Assembly (NCBI GenBank): GCA_949987565.1 | Contig: OX465102.1 | Location: 16,561,812 to 16,625,811, forward strand | Direction of reading: 5' to 3' | Source: Luidia sarsii | Taxonomy: Eukaryota > Echinodermata > Asteroidea > Paxillosida > Luidiidae | Length of the DNA: 64,000 nt | Shown here: one piece after another, positions 1 through 10,700 of the stretch | Position numbering within the stretch: the first letter of the stretch is position 1 | Layout: each line of letters starts with the position of its first letter | Notes under the pieces: generated by a model | Seen by the model: only the letters and a program-made list of their open reading frames with translations | Told to the model about the DNA's origin: nothing | Databases searched by the model: none | Translations under genes and position numbers: made by a program

Positions 1-197
1 CCCGGGCAGCCACCAACCAGCCCGCCCCACCGCCTGCAGACCCGTACTACGCCAAGCCAGTCAGGCCTCCGATACAACCAAAGCTGGATCCGGACTCCAA
101 AACGCTGAGGTTCACCCAAAAGCGGATGACGGCGCGAGCAATCATTGCCGTCTCATTTCTGTCAGCTATTCTCATCCTGTACCTCACCCTGCATTAG
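1..197 (+). CDS. 3' end of an unrecognised gene with a C-terminal membrane segment (partial)
   Basis: The frame with codons starting at position 3 is open from the window edge to a TAG at 195-197. It encodes a proline-rich stretch (TNQPAPPPADPYYAKPVRPP), a basic linker (KTLRFTQKRMTAR) and a hydrophobic segment of about 19 residues (AIIAVSFLSAILILYLTLH) that ends the protein. A basic flank followed by a terminal membrane helix fits a tail-anchored or single-pass protein with its bulk in the cytoplasm; this topology is inferred. The exon begins outside the window, so length and domains are unknown. I do not recognise the family. The composition and clean stop argue for real coding sequence, since neighbouring DNA is AT-rich and closed in all frames. 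It is convergent with SLC10A7. Confidence 0.7.
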   Translation, partial: RAATNQPAPPPADPYYAKPVRPPIQPKLDPDSKTLRFTQKRMTARAIIAVSFLSAILILYLTLH

Positions 198-1261
198 TTA
201 AGCACATCTCCACCAGAGTACGGCAGCATTACATTAGACAAAGTTATTATAAACACATGGTGATACATATATGATAGTCTCCCATCACACATCTCTGAGA
301 TTTGACCCAGTGTCTCCAAGAGAGGTCCTGCTGGGAAGATTTCCACATTGAAGATTGCACTAATCAGCTATTTATCATAGAACTGCAACATTGCATCCAC
401 AAAGTAAGAGCGCAGGCTTCCATCGTACAGCTATAACTCATTAGGAATATGACCGCCATGGTCAAACACATTTGATAAAGGTCCTGGTTGGATCAAAACA
501 TCAGGCATTCTACCTCTTCGAAGATTTGTATAAATCCAGTCACCCTAGTCAGCAAGAAGTTAGCAATATTTGTCATACTCTTACTTTTGAAAGGTGAGAA
601 ATCTATTTCATGAAAAGTGACAATGGTTTTTGTCTATACCGGTACTCATCATGCAGGTCAAAATTGTTTCAAATGCAGTTAGGCATGAAAGCTGTATAGT
701 TTCCCTTGAATTACTTATTTACTGAAATCAAAGTTTAACCAATTGTTCATACGATGAATCTGGTGAATTATTTTCTGACAATCAAACCAGCCTTGATACC
801 CTAATTGTGAGGATCATGTCTGCGCCAATTAACCACTTGTCTGCCGTATGTTTCAAAAGAGTATCAATTGTTATGCAGATGAAGTTGTGAGTCTAATGAT
901 CTTTTAAATGTCAATCATGAGAATAACATATCTATTGAGCTATTACCCGTAAATTTCTTTGTAAGTATTCTTTAGAGTGGATCGTCAGATGTAAATGAGC
1001 TTATTCATTGAGTCACCAGGCCCGCATGTTGAGCTTGAGTCCAAGTCATTTATTATCACTACTCAAGTCCGAGTTATGAAAAAAATAATAGGTGCACTGA
1101 ATGGCCTGCAGTGTAGGCTATGGCCCTTTATGAAGTGAAGGTTTAGGCTCGGGCTATAGGCTTCAGCCATATTTCTCTTACTCTTTATGATATCACGGGC
1201 ATCGTAAAACAAGCGTTTGGCCCTATTTCCATGTTGAATACTGTGCTATTGTCAAGCCAAC
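198..1261. other. 3' flank of the first gene, no gene seen
   Basis: AT-rich sequence with no supported exon. It is probably 3' UTR and intergenic DNA of the gene ending at 197. Around 300-600 there are weak, decayed pieces of the dispersed 'GGTCCTGCTAGGATC' foldback repeat. At 1033-1075 there is a short 'caagtccgagt' segment related to the 30-bp array at 57-59 kb. Candidate plus-strand polyadenylation signals (AATAAA) are only seen much further on, at 2291 and 2456. Confidence 0.4.
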
Positions 1262-1957
1262 AAACCTTCAAATCCGGCGACAAACCACAACCTGGATTGG
1301 ATTGCCTTTGCAACGGGGCCCTCCGAATCCGGGCACCACTATTGTCCACATTCTAAACAACGACTCTTTTCAGCTTAGAACAAAGCAATACGAATCAGTA
1401 CAAAGACCCCTTTTGACGTAAGTTGCCACATGAATTGGAAGATTAGCAGCAGTAATTGTGCAATTGTGGGACTTTTACTGTGGAGGATCGAGGGATACCG
1501 CGCTGCAGCTGAAAGCACGCAGGGGACATTGTCTTTGCATGCCACACAGCCCAACGGTCGTCGGTCTGGCATTGGAATTCCCCCCACATTCTTTAATGTA
1601 ATCTGTAAGCTCATTTGTGGCCGACCAACTCGAAGATTTGACTGCCTGGAGTGGAGGCTGGAGTCTGCGGTCAGGGATTGTCAGCAGCGTACACGCACGC
1701 ACACACACACGTCCGTTACGGTGCATTGACGACGCACAAAGGGCCCTTTTTCGAACGGATAATCTCTTGACAAAAGCCACGACGTCCGAATTGTGCCAGG
1801 TTTTACTCTCTTGTACCCATAGTATACCCTTATTGATATATTTCACATAAATATATTGTTCCGATTGTTTTAGCAAGATTTTAAAATGATGCATTGTTCA
1901 AAAACCCCCGTATGACGGTCATCGGCGCTGAAAAACCCCCCGGCGCAAAGTGGTTAA
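1262..1957 (+). mobile_element. TTAA-type MITE, copy 1 (left end degenerate)
   Basis: From about 1290 to 1957 this matches the copy at 27305-28007 over nearly its whole length. Shared words include 'gcctttgcaacggggccctc', 'gccgaccaactcgaagattt' and the right end 'ccccccggcgcaaagtggtt'. The right end finishes in TTAA at 1954-1957. The left terminal inverted repeat is not recognisable. Open frames of 77-139 codons inside it are not conserved as proteins between copies, so I treat the element as non-coding and non-autonomous. Confidence 0.75.
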
Positions 1958-2143
1958 GGGCCTATGTGCCCAGTACATTGCTTGGTAGGTATAGACCAGC
2001 AGAGGCGATGAGGACTAAAATTCCGACCCTGTCCCACCGTTCTGATCAGAGTCTCTGCACTCCAAGCTCTGCCAAAACACCGGCCTACCCTGGCCACTGG
2101 AATGGTTAGAATGCACCGATAGAGCCTTCCCCATGTTTTCAGT

Positions 2144-2215
2144 CAAAGGCAAAGCCTTTGAGAAAGGTCCTGCTAGGATCGAAACGTCAGGCCCTCTAAC
2201 TTTTGACATTTTGAG
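2144..2215 (+). repeat. Dispersed foldback repeat (CCTGCTAGGATC family)
   Basis: One arm of a family seen at least 20 times in the window. The order is a 'caaaggcaaagcctttgag' fold, then 'aaggtcctgctaggatcgaa', then 'acgtcaggccctctaac' and 'ttttgaga'-like ends. Fuller copies continue with a 'gtcagtgagcagtttgcaac' tail. No coding content. Confidence 0.8.
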
Positions 2216-3086
2216 ACAAACACGTGGGACATTCAAGAGACAGACATCAACTAAAACACATCATTATTTCTGTTGGTTTATCAGCGGTTTAATAAATACA
2301 CTGTATTCACAGCATGAATGATTAGGAATTTTACTATGATTCCATAACCTGCTCACCCCAAACAACCAAAGTTTAAGTAAAATTTCCAACAGGTACCCAG
2401 ACAGCAGAAAATGGCATCACACCAACGTCTAATCATAGCTGGTGGAATTCATCTAATAAAGAAAAAAAATAACCCTCTTCCATCCTGACCAAGAGAATAA
2501 TTATACAAAAGTTACAAAAGATAGAATTCTGTGTAAAAAGGCAGTCTAATCAGAAGGTGCTACTTTCTATGACCTTTCCATATATAGCAAAACAAACATA
2601 AACAAACAATATTTTTGTTACTGTAGCAACAGTGCGTGTCTCCAGCCGTCCAGCGAAATGAGCTTTTAATAATGAGTTAAATGTTGACCTTTTTTTTATC
2701 TTCATCTCCTAAACACTTAATGGATTGGTGAGTTGGTGAGAATGTGATTCAATGGGTGTTTGCCCTTCTTGACATTATAGTTAGCACAGTGTGCTCAGTG
2801 TTTTGCCCGATTGCCTGCTGAATAAACGCGCGCAGCTTGGGTAGGATCTGAACCAGTGACTCCTACTTTCTAGTGCCGACGTATTAATCACTTGGGTGCT
2901 TAAAAAAACAAAAAAAGGTAATTTTGTTGTACAGAGTAACGTCAAGAGTAAGGAAAAAAATTATTGGGGAGAAAAAAACAACTTAGGATAAGTGCTTTAA
3001 AACTAATATGTGGAAGCCTTAACAATGACTTCTATTCCAGTTGAAAATAGACTGATAATTTAAGGCCAACGATATAAATATACAAA
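2216..3086. other. SLC10A7 3' flank, no coding sequence seen
   Basis: AT-rich sequence between the exon-11 stop codon of SLC10A7 and the first interspersed repeat to its left. A minus-strand ATTAAA (2670-2665) could serve as its polyadenylation signal. Plus-strand AATAAA motifs at 2291 and 2456 could end the convergent first gene. Both assignments are guesses from short motifs. Confidence 0.35.
2815..2905 (-). repeat. tRNA-derived SINE fragment, family B
   Basis: On the minus strand this keeps a decayed promoter-like head (aagtgattaa) and a B-box-like 'actggttcagatcc' followed by 'taccc...aagctgc'. It is the same arrangement as the clearer copy at 26205-26330. Confidence 0.5.
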
Positions 3087-3159
3087 CTACGTCACGAGAG
3101 CCACCTCCTTATCGTCTGTGTTTCCACTGGGAACTTGCCTCTCCTCGTCCATTTCATAT
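3087..3159 (-). CDS. SLC10A7: SLC10A7 coding exon 11 (probable terminal exon)
   Basis: A short frame encodes [20 protein letters not shown] then LVT-stop, a hydrophilic acidic tail expected on the cytosolic side. It follows a very strong acceptor (a pyrimidine tract of about 27 bases, then ccatctag). The incoming phase (needs one base) matches the phase-2 exit of exon 10. The distal tail is poorly conserved in the family, so support is structural rather than by similarity. Confidence 0.68.
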
Positions 3160-4704
3160 CTAGATGGAAAAAAAAAGAAAAAAAAGAAGAGAATTCTTCT
3201 CAGCAACTCATAAGCTGTAACGACATTTTGAATAGTCACGGTCAAATCAACAGTTGCCATGTTCTGATGCAAGAAAAATCACTTGTACTCTTAGAGCACT
3301 CTGTTTAAGAATGGTTCTGCTGGGTTGCAATCATTAGGCGTTTCAAGCTTTTCAATGGACCTTCCAATCAGCTATTCATCGGGCCTTTTAGATCGCTACA
3401 GGTAGTACACAAAAATGTGACAAATTGCTCAATGACTACTATGACCTGCAACAAACACGGAAAGATCGGATAGATTGACACACATCTACGTGTATCCCAG
3501 CAGGACCTGTCTGCCAAGGTTAAAGGTCATCTGAAGATCAAAATGTCAGCCCTGTCACTTTCTAAGAATCTAATGATTGCACAAAACTAAGCAACTGTGA
3601 GAGTCTGAAAGATACATTCATCATAAGGTCAAGGGTATCAAAGATTTAAAACAAACCATGTTTGGAATCCAGGCATTATGACATGCAGACAAAACACTTG
3701 ATATTAGTAATTAGTATAGTGGAATCCATTGAAATGATGAATCTATTATGTGATGGCCCTCTATTTTCGTCTTTTACCTAACAGTGTGTGTCCTGTGCGG
3801 GAGGTGCAAAGTGTTAGGGTTAACTTCAGTTTTACACACTTGCATTCTTCCATGCAGTAATTGAGATAGAGATGAATGAGGTGACATAGGATTGGACAGT
3901 TCAATCATGAGGTAGAATACAAAAGCATGGCAAGCTGCTCACTCAATCAGATTATCAGAATTGTTTTCTCAAAACAAAACAAAATCAAATAGATTGCAAA
4001 TTTGTCAAAGAAAACTTTAACTGGACCGGGCCTTGACTTCCAAACCTCTGGATTAACGTACCGGTGCTTTTCCATCTGAGCTATCCAGCCCTTAGATGGT
4101 GGCCATCGCTTTTGGTCAACTAGTCCTTGCCGGGGATGGGAGGGGGGGGGGGGGGGCGCCAATCAGAAGCAATACAACCATAAACTGCCATATATAATCT
4201 CCAGGGATCAGACCCTTGCTTTCAGGAGTTCAAATTCTGGCCGAGTAAACATTTTCTTTGTCAATTTTTCAAAACAAAAGAAAAGGAAAATTGACGGGGG
4301 AAAGAGTGTAGGTATATTAAGCAAGAGGAGGTAAACGTGGGCTCAAACCCTGGACCAATCAAATTTCTGACTTTTAAAAAAGAACTTTTCGGGGGGCCAA
4401 TCTCAAAAGTGAGAGGGCCTTTGAGAAAGGTACATGTAGTTGACTATTTGTAAGGCAACCACCTAATGGCTGGATAGCTCAGGTGGTAAGAGTGCTGGTA
4501 CGCAAAACCAGAGCTCTCAGCATCAAACTTTTCCGTAGCTTATTTTACAAATAGACACTTTCCCTTTCCTTTGTTTGCTTGAAGAAGAAAAAAAGACACA
4601 ACAATTATGGTTGATTAGTTCTGATAGCTCAGGTGGCGAGAGTGAGTGGCCAGAGAGAGGGGGAGGGAGAGGGAGAGGGAGAGGAAGAGGGAGAGGGAGA
4701 GGGA

Positions 4705-4739
<35 letters not shown>

Positions 4740-7700
4740 AGAGGGAGAGGGAGAGGGAGAGGGTGAGGGTGAGGGTGAGGGTGAGGGAGAGGGAGAGGGT
4801 GAGGGTGAGGGAGAGCGAGAGGGAGAGCGAGAGGGACAGGGAGAGGGTGAGGGAGAGAGGGAGGGAGAGGGAGAGAGAGAGAGAGAAAGCGAGAGAGTGA
4901 GCGGTTGTGAGAATTGATACAAAAATGCTGGTGACTGCTTAACACTGACTTCAATGACAGAGAATGCAAACTGCTGAAAGAATTAGAAGGCCTGATGTTT
5001 CGATCCTGGCAGGACTTTTCTCAAAGGTAGGACCTTTCTCAAAGGCAGGACCTTTCTCAAAGGCAGGACCTTTCTCAAAGGCAGGATCTTTCTCAAAGGC
5101 AGGACCTTTCTCAAAGGCAGGATCTTCCTCAAAGGTAGGACCTTTCTCAAAGGCAGAACCTTTCTCAAAGGCAGGACCTTCCTCAAATGCAGGATCTTCC
5201 TCAAAGGCAGGACCTTTCTCAAAGGCAGGACTTTTCTAAAAGGCAGGACCTTTCTCAAAGGCAGGATCTTCCTCAAAGGCAGGATCTTCCTCAAAAGTAG
5301 GACCTCTCTCAAAGGCAGGACCTTCCTCAAAGGTAGAAGCCTTCCTCAAAGGCAGAATCCTTCCTCAAAGGTCCTTAAGAAAGGTCCTGCCCCGGGCAGA
5401 TAAGTGTAGTTGGTCTCAAGTGAAATGGTTACGGGCATGTCTGTTGCAAAAACGGATGCCAAGATGGTGCAGAGAAAACACAGCACATTCAATCCCTTTG
5501 CTGCACTCATTTCAAATACATGCACTGCAGTTTCACATGCTTTGTCAAGTGTAAACAGCATTTGGATGTGGTGTCTTTGGGGGGGGGGGGTGGGGAGGGG
5601 GATTTCTGTTCCAGGCTGATTCCAGATCTCGGCAAGAGACCAGAAGCAATCCCAGAGCCATCTAACGCGGACATCACAAAAAGCAAGCCGGCAACCAAGC
5701 AAAGAGCCATTGAATGGAGTGAGCATGAACACTTACACCAGTAATGTTAGCTACCGTATCCGCACTTAAGGAGAGAAGGAGAGAGACAAGTGTGAATCTA
5801 TTTTGGCAGTGATGAGAAGGCTATCCTAGAGAGGGAGAAACAAAAGACAAAGCAGGAGTGAGTGGGCAAGTACCGGCTCAGTGATCTACAACGCTGGTGA
5901 CAATCTCCCATGGGCAGCTAAAGGGTGCACTTCACAAGTCGCAAACATGTGGCCTTACTGAAAGTGACAATTGCAAAATATAACTACAGTGCTGGAGTGA
6001 AGACCCTTGAAAAGGTCTTCAGGGAGTCAGGGTGACCAGAGAGGAATACTTCCTTCTCTCCCCCCCCCCCCCCCCAAAAAAAAAAATAAAAAAAATAAAA
6101 TAAAATAATAATAATAATAATAAAAATAAATAAAAATAAAATAAAAATAAAATAAAAATAAATAAAAATTTAATATATATATATATATACATGCACAGTG
6201 TAGGAATTTAATATCCTAAAATGTATAACACTTAAAATGAAGAGAAAGTTATCAAAAAAAAATTGTTTATAAAAAATAACCTATCCATTTAATGTATTAA
6301 GTATACACCTGTTTCCTAGGGTATGTGGACTCCTGTCCACATACTCCTGTCCCAACCCCACCCCCTGTCACTGTTAGGTAGTTGATGGTAAAGGACATCA
6401 CATTGGCACCATCATGCAGTAATCATGCAGGTTATATGACAATGGAACAAGTGCATAAAATGTACGGTGAGTGTGGAGCGCATAGGATAGGCCCGTGAGC
6501 TACCGTCGTCTTTAGACCTTTAAGTGAAGGTGCCCAACAGAAAATAGAGGGCGCCCCGCATGTAGAGGGCAGTCAGACAGAAGGTAGAGGGCACTCTAAA
6601 GAATCCAGAGAGCGCACCCTACAGAACCTAGAGGTTACCCTACAGAAGCTACTGTAGAGGGCACCCTACAGAAGCTACTGTAGAGGGCACCCTACAGGAA
6701 CTAGAGCGCGGCCTACAGAAGGTAGAGGGCACCCTACAGATTCCAGAGAGCGCGCCCTACAGAAGCTTGAGGGCGCCCTACAGAAGGTAGAGGGCACCCT
6801 ACAGAAGCTAGAGCGCGCCCTACAGAAGCTTGAGGGCGCCCTACAGAAGGTAGAGGGCACCCTACAGAAGCTAGAGGGCAACCTACAGAAGGTAGAGGGC
6901 GCCCTACAGAAGCTAGAGGGCACCCTACAGAAGCTAGAGGGCACCCTACAGAAGCTAGAGGGCACCCTACAGAAGCTAGAGGGCACCCTACAGAAGCTTG
7001 AGGGCACCCTACAGAAGCTAGAGGGCGCCCTACAGAAGCTAGAGGGCACCCTACAGAAGGAAGAGGGCAACCTACAGAAGCTAGAGGGCACCCTACAGAA
7101 GGTAGAGGGCACCCTACAGAAGCTAGAGGGCAACCTACAGAAGCTAGAGGGCACCCTACAGAAGGTAGAGGGCACCCTACAGAAGCTAGAGGACGCCCTA
7201 CAGAAGCTTGAGGGCACCCTACAGAAGCTAGAGGGCACCCTACAGAAGCTAGAGGGCAACCTACAGAAGGTAGAGGGCACCCTACAGAAGCTAGAGGACG
7301 CCCTACAGAAGGTAGAGGGCACCCTACAGAAGCTAGAGGGCGCCCTACAGAAGCTAGAGGGCACCCTACAGAAGCTAGAGGGCACCCTACAGAAGCTAGA
7401 GGGCACCCTACAGAAGCTAGAGGGCGCCCTACAGAAGCTAGAGGGCGCCCTACAGAAGGTAGAGGGCACCCTACAGAAGCTAGAGGGCACCCTACAGAAG
7501 CTAGAGGGCACCCTACAGAAGCTAGAGGGCACCCTACAGAAGCTAGAGGGCGCCCTACAGAAGGTAGAGGGCACCCTACAGAAGCTAGAGGACGCCCTAC
7601 AGAAGCTAGAGGGCACCCTACAGAAGCTAGAGGACGCCCTACAGAAGCTAGAGGGCACCCTACAGAAGCTAGAGGGCACCCTACAGAAGCTAGAGGGCAC

Positions 7701-10700
7701 CCTACAGAAGCTAGAGGGCACCCTACAGAAGCTAGAGGGCACCCTACAGAAGCTAGAGGGCGCCCTACAGAAGGTAGAGGGCACCCTACAGAAGCTAGAG
7801 GGCGCCCTACAGAAGGTAGAGGGCACCCTACAGAAGCTAGAGGACGCCCTACAGAAGGTAGAGGGCAACCTACAGAAGCTAGAGGGCACCCTACAGAAGC
7901 TAGAGGACGCCCTACAGAAGCTAGAGGACGCCCTACAGAAGCTAGAGGGTGCTCTACAGAAGCTAGAGGGCAACCTACAGAAGGTAGAGGGCAACCTACA
8001 GAAGCTAGAGGGTGCTCTACAGAAGGTAGAGGGCACCCCACTGAGCAGGGAATTCATAAAGGGCCCCAGGACCCATGGTGACAGCAACTCTAATGACTCT
8101 TCCGAGACTCGTCTGAGAATTTTAAAAGGAATCGGTGCGCCGGTCCCCGGAGTGTTTACCTTTGCTTCTCAGCTTGGAGCATCCAGTGCTTGACGCGGCT
8201 GACCAGTACACCACCCAGGAGGATCTGGGTGGGATGGTAGACCAGCAGGGGGATGGATATCAGGGACAGGTGCTCGTACCCGGCAAAGACTATCTTCAGC
8301 ATGGGGATGCCTACGATGGAATGTGATGAGACATTGGCAATATTCAAACCGAAAGTGTATGGTAGAGGGCTTGGCGCCCTGATTTGAGCAGCAGGACGTT
8401 TCTCGTAGGCTGCCTGTGAGATAGGTCCAGCTAGGATTCAAACGTCAGGCCCTCTCACTTTTGAGAAATTTTCAGACCACGGGTTAAACCTGCGATCTCT
8501 GGCTTAATATATCAACTCTTTCCCAAGTCAATTTTCCCTTTCTTTTGTTTTGAAAAGTGGCAAAGAAAAACTTTCACTGGACCAAAACGTGAACCCATAC
8601 CAGTGCTCTTACCATCTGAACTATCCATCCCCTTAAACAGTGGCCTTCCCAAATAATAGTCAACAAGTCTTTGCTGGGGTGGTGGGGCCAGTCAGAAGCA
8701 TTCAAACTTTAACTGCTGTATATCTCCAGGGATCACGACCACTGTTTTCATTCGGATGCAAACAACGGATTGCTGTAAACCTAGTCACAGCAGTTCAAGG
8801 ATCACACAAAGTGGATGCAGATTTTTTTTCTTCAAATTATGTCAAGCAAATAAAAACTAGAACCGACCTATGTGATTTGAAGGTTTTCATAGAAAGAGTG
8901 CGCGGAATAAGTGATAGTTAAGCGGTCACACATTTTCTCTTTTGTAAGGCGATTTCTCTTTTGTGAGTGTGTGTGATTCTGATACCAAAAACACACTCAC
9001 AAAAGAGAAATTGCACGGTGTTAGGTCTCTTGTCAAAAAGATCATCGGTTGAGTGCCGGTTGAATTCATCCGACCGATAAAATTTCCCCCGGTAGAAAAC
9101 CGATTGTACTGGACTCTGGGGGTGAAAAATACACGATGGCTCTTCGATGGAAATGACATCAGACGGGTCAAATCATCTGATACCCAACCGATGATCTCTT
9201 TGACAAGAGTCCTTAGAACCAACGTTATCTACGTACCCAGAGTCAGAGACTTGTGAGTGGAGCAGAACATGATGGCGACCGTGTCGCTGGGAGTGAAGCC
9301 CAGACAATGTACTTGGGACATGAAGAAGGTGAAGGAGATGAGGCAGACCTGCAGTACAAACACTGTCACAGGCAGGATGAGCAATGGGAAAGAGCAACGG
9401 TGAGCTTATGGGAGATTGGGCATGGTGGCTCCACAATGCCAATGCTTTACAATGACCGCAGACATCTGTATCCCACAGACAGAGAGTACTTGCATGTATG
9501 TATGTATCAGAAACCATGCCAGGATATTGCAATGATACTGGGTTGGGGGGGGGGGGCTGACTAACATGCACTTGATCTCACCCCAGTCTACAAGCTCTCC
9601 TCTTTATCCCTTGTCTGTCATCCATGTCCAACTGACTCTCCCACTGGATTGTCAACTTCACCCACCCTAAAGTGGTCAGCGTATTGTTGATGGAGAAGAC
9701 TGGTTTCTATCTCATATGATAGGAAATTTCATGCCGAAAATGTTTTTTTCATTTTTTCCGGCAACACTTCCTTCACATTGTAAAAAGCGTGAGAAAAAAA
9801 ATGTACAGTACATGGATTTTCTGCGGCGCAACGCAGTAAATGCAGCATCAGGGGAAGTGTGTGTGTGTGTAATAAGTAGCATGCAAAGGGTTCAGGACTG
9901 ACAGTAGCAGAGGGAGTCAGGAACCTGGCTCTAGTCCAGAAGAGAGCCACTCAGGCCGAGACACCGAGTAACACCATCTGTCCAGAGAACCGAGCACAAC
10001 AAGGACTGCCACTCGGGAGTCAGACCACTCAGTCTCTCGTTGCAAATGCAGCCAATTTCCGAAGGACGCCGCACCGCCGTCTCTGCTGGATTGTCGCCGG
10101 ACGACGACGTCCCTTACTCACCAATCAGGACCATGGCGAGCAGACTGAAGTGGTCTATGCGCAGGGCCGTGTTGGAGAAGGTGTCGCAGAAGGTGGAGTA
10201 GATGATGAGGAGGAGGACTGCCTTGCCCAGGGTGCCAAAGGGAGGCTTGCTCCTCTCCAGCCAGTCCTTCAGGAACAGCCGCACAATCTGCACAACAGCA
10301 ACAAAAAATTGAACAATTGGCAGAGACACCTCTGACTGGACCGAGGACCAGGGATGTGTAAGTGACCGACGGAAGTCATTTCCTGAAAATTACCGAAGGC
10401 CAATAAATTTGTGCGACCGTGAGCGAGCGCTCACGCGACCGTGAGATGCGATTGCGAGATTCACGGCAGGGGTGCAGGCGCACTTCAGTTTTTAGGGTTT
10501 TAACAGATAAAATTGAGCAGTTTGAGATACCAGTATGACATTAAAAAACAAAAAACAAACAAAAACACCATGCCATTTCCGGAAATCTTCCCCTAAAATC
10601 ACGACATTTCCGGAAATCCAGAAATTTCCGGAAGTCTTACATCCCTGGAGGACTTAAACCCGAGAACTGTGAATTAACATACCAGTGCTCTTCCATCTGA

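Larger units (their letters stand above)
8311..9236. other. SLC10A7 intron 9
   Basis: Contains a foldback-repeat arm (8411-8473), a SINE copy (8530-8830) and two inverted repeats (8950-9014 and 9023-9213). No coding sequence. Confidence 0.6.

Noticed and set aside
1475..1894. 139-codon frame, and the 151-codon frame at 27478-27933
   Set aside because: Both lie inside copies of the TTAA-type MITE, on opposite strands. The reading frame is not maintained between copies, so no shared protein exists.
6675..8087. Minus-strand frames of 470 and 435 codons (SFCRVPS and GCPLASV repeats)
   Set aside because: They run through the 21-bp minisatellite. A stop-free unit with a period divisible by three opens whole frames by default, and two different frames are equally open.
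9173..9571. 132-codon minus-strand frame overlapping SLC10A7 exon 9
   Set aside because: It is in the wrong frame. The correct frame gives the conserved [10 protein letters not shown] / [10 protein letters not shown] sequence.
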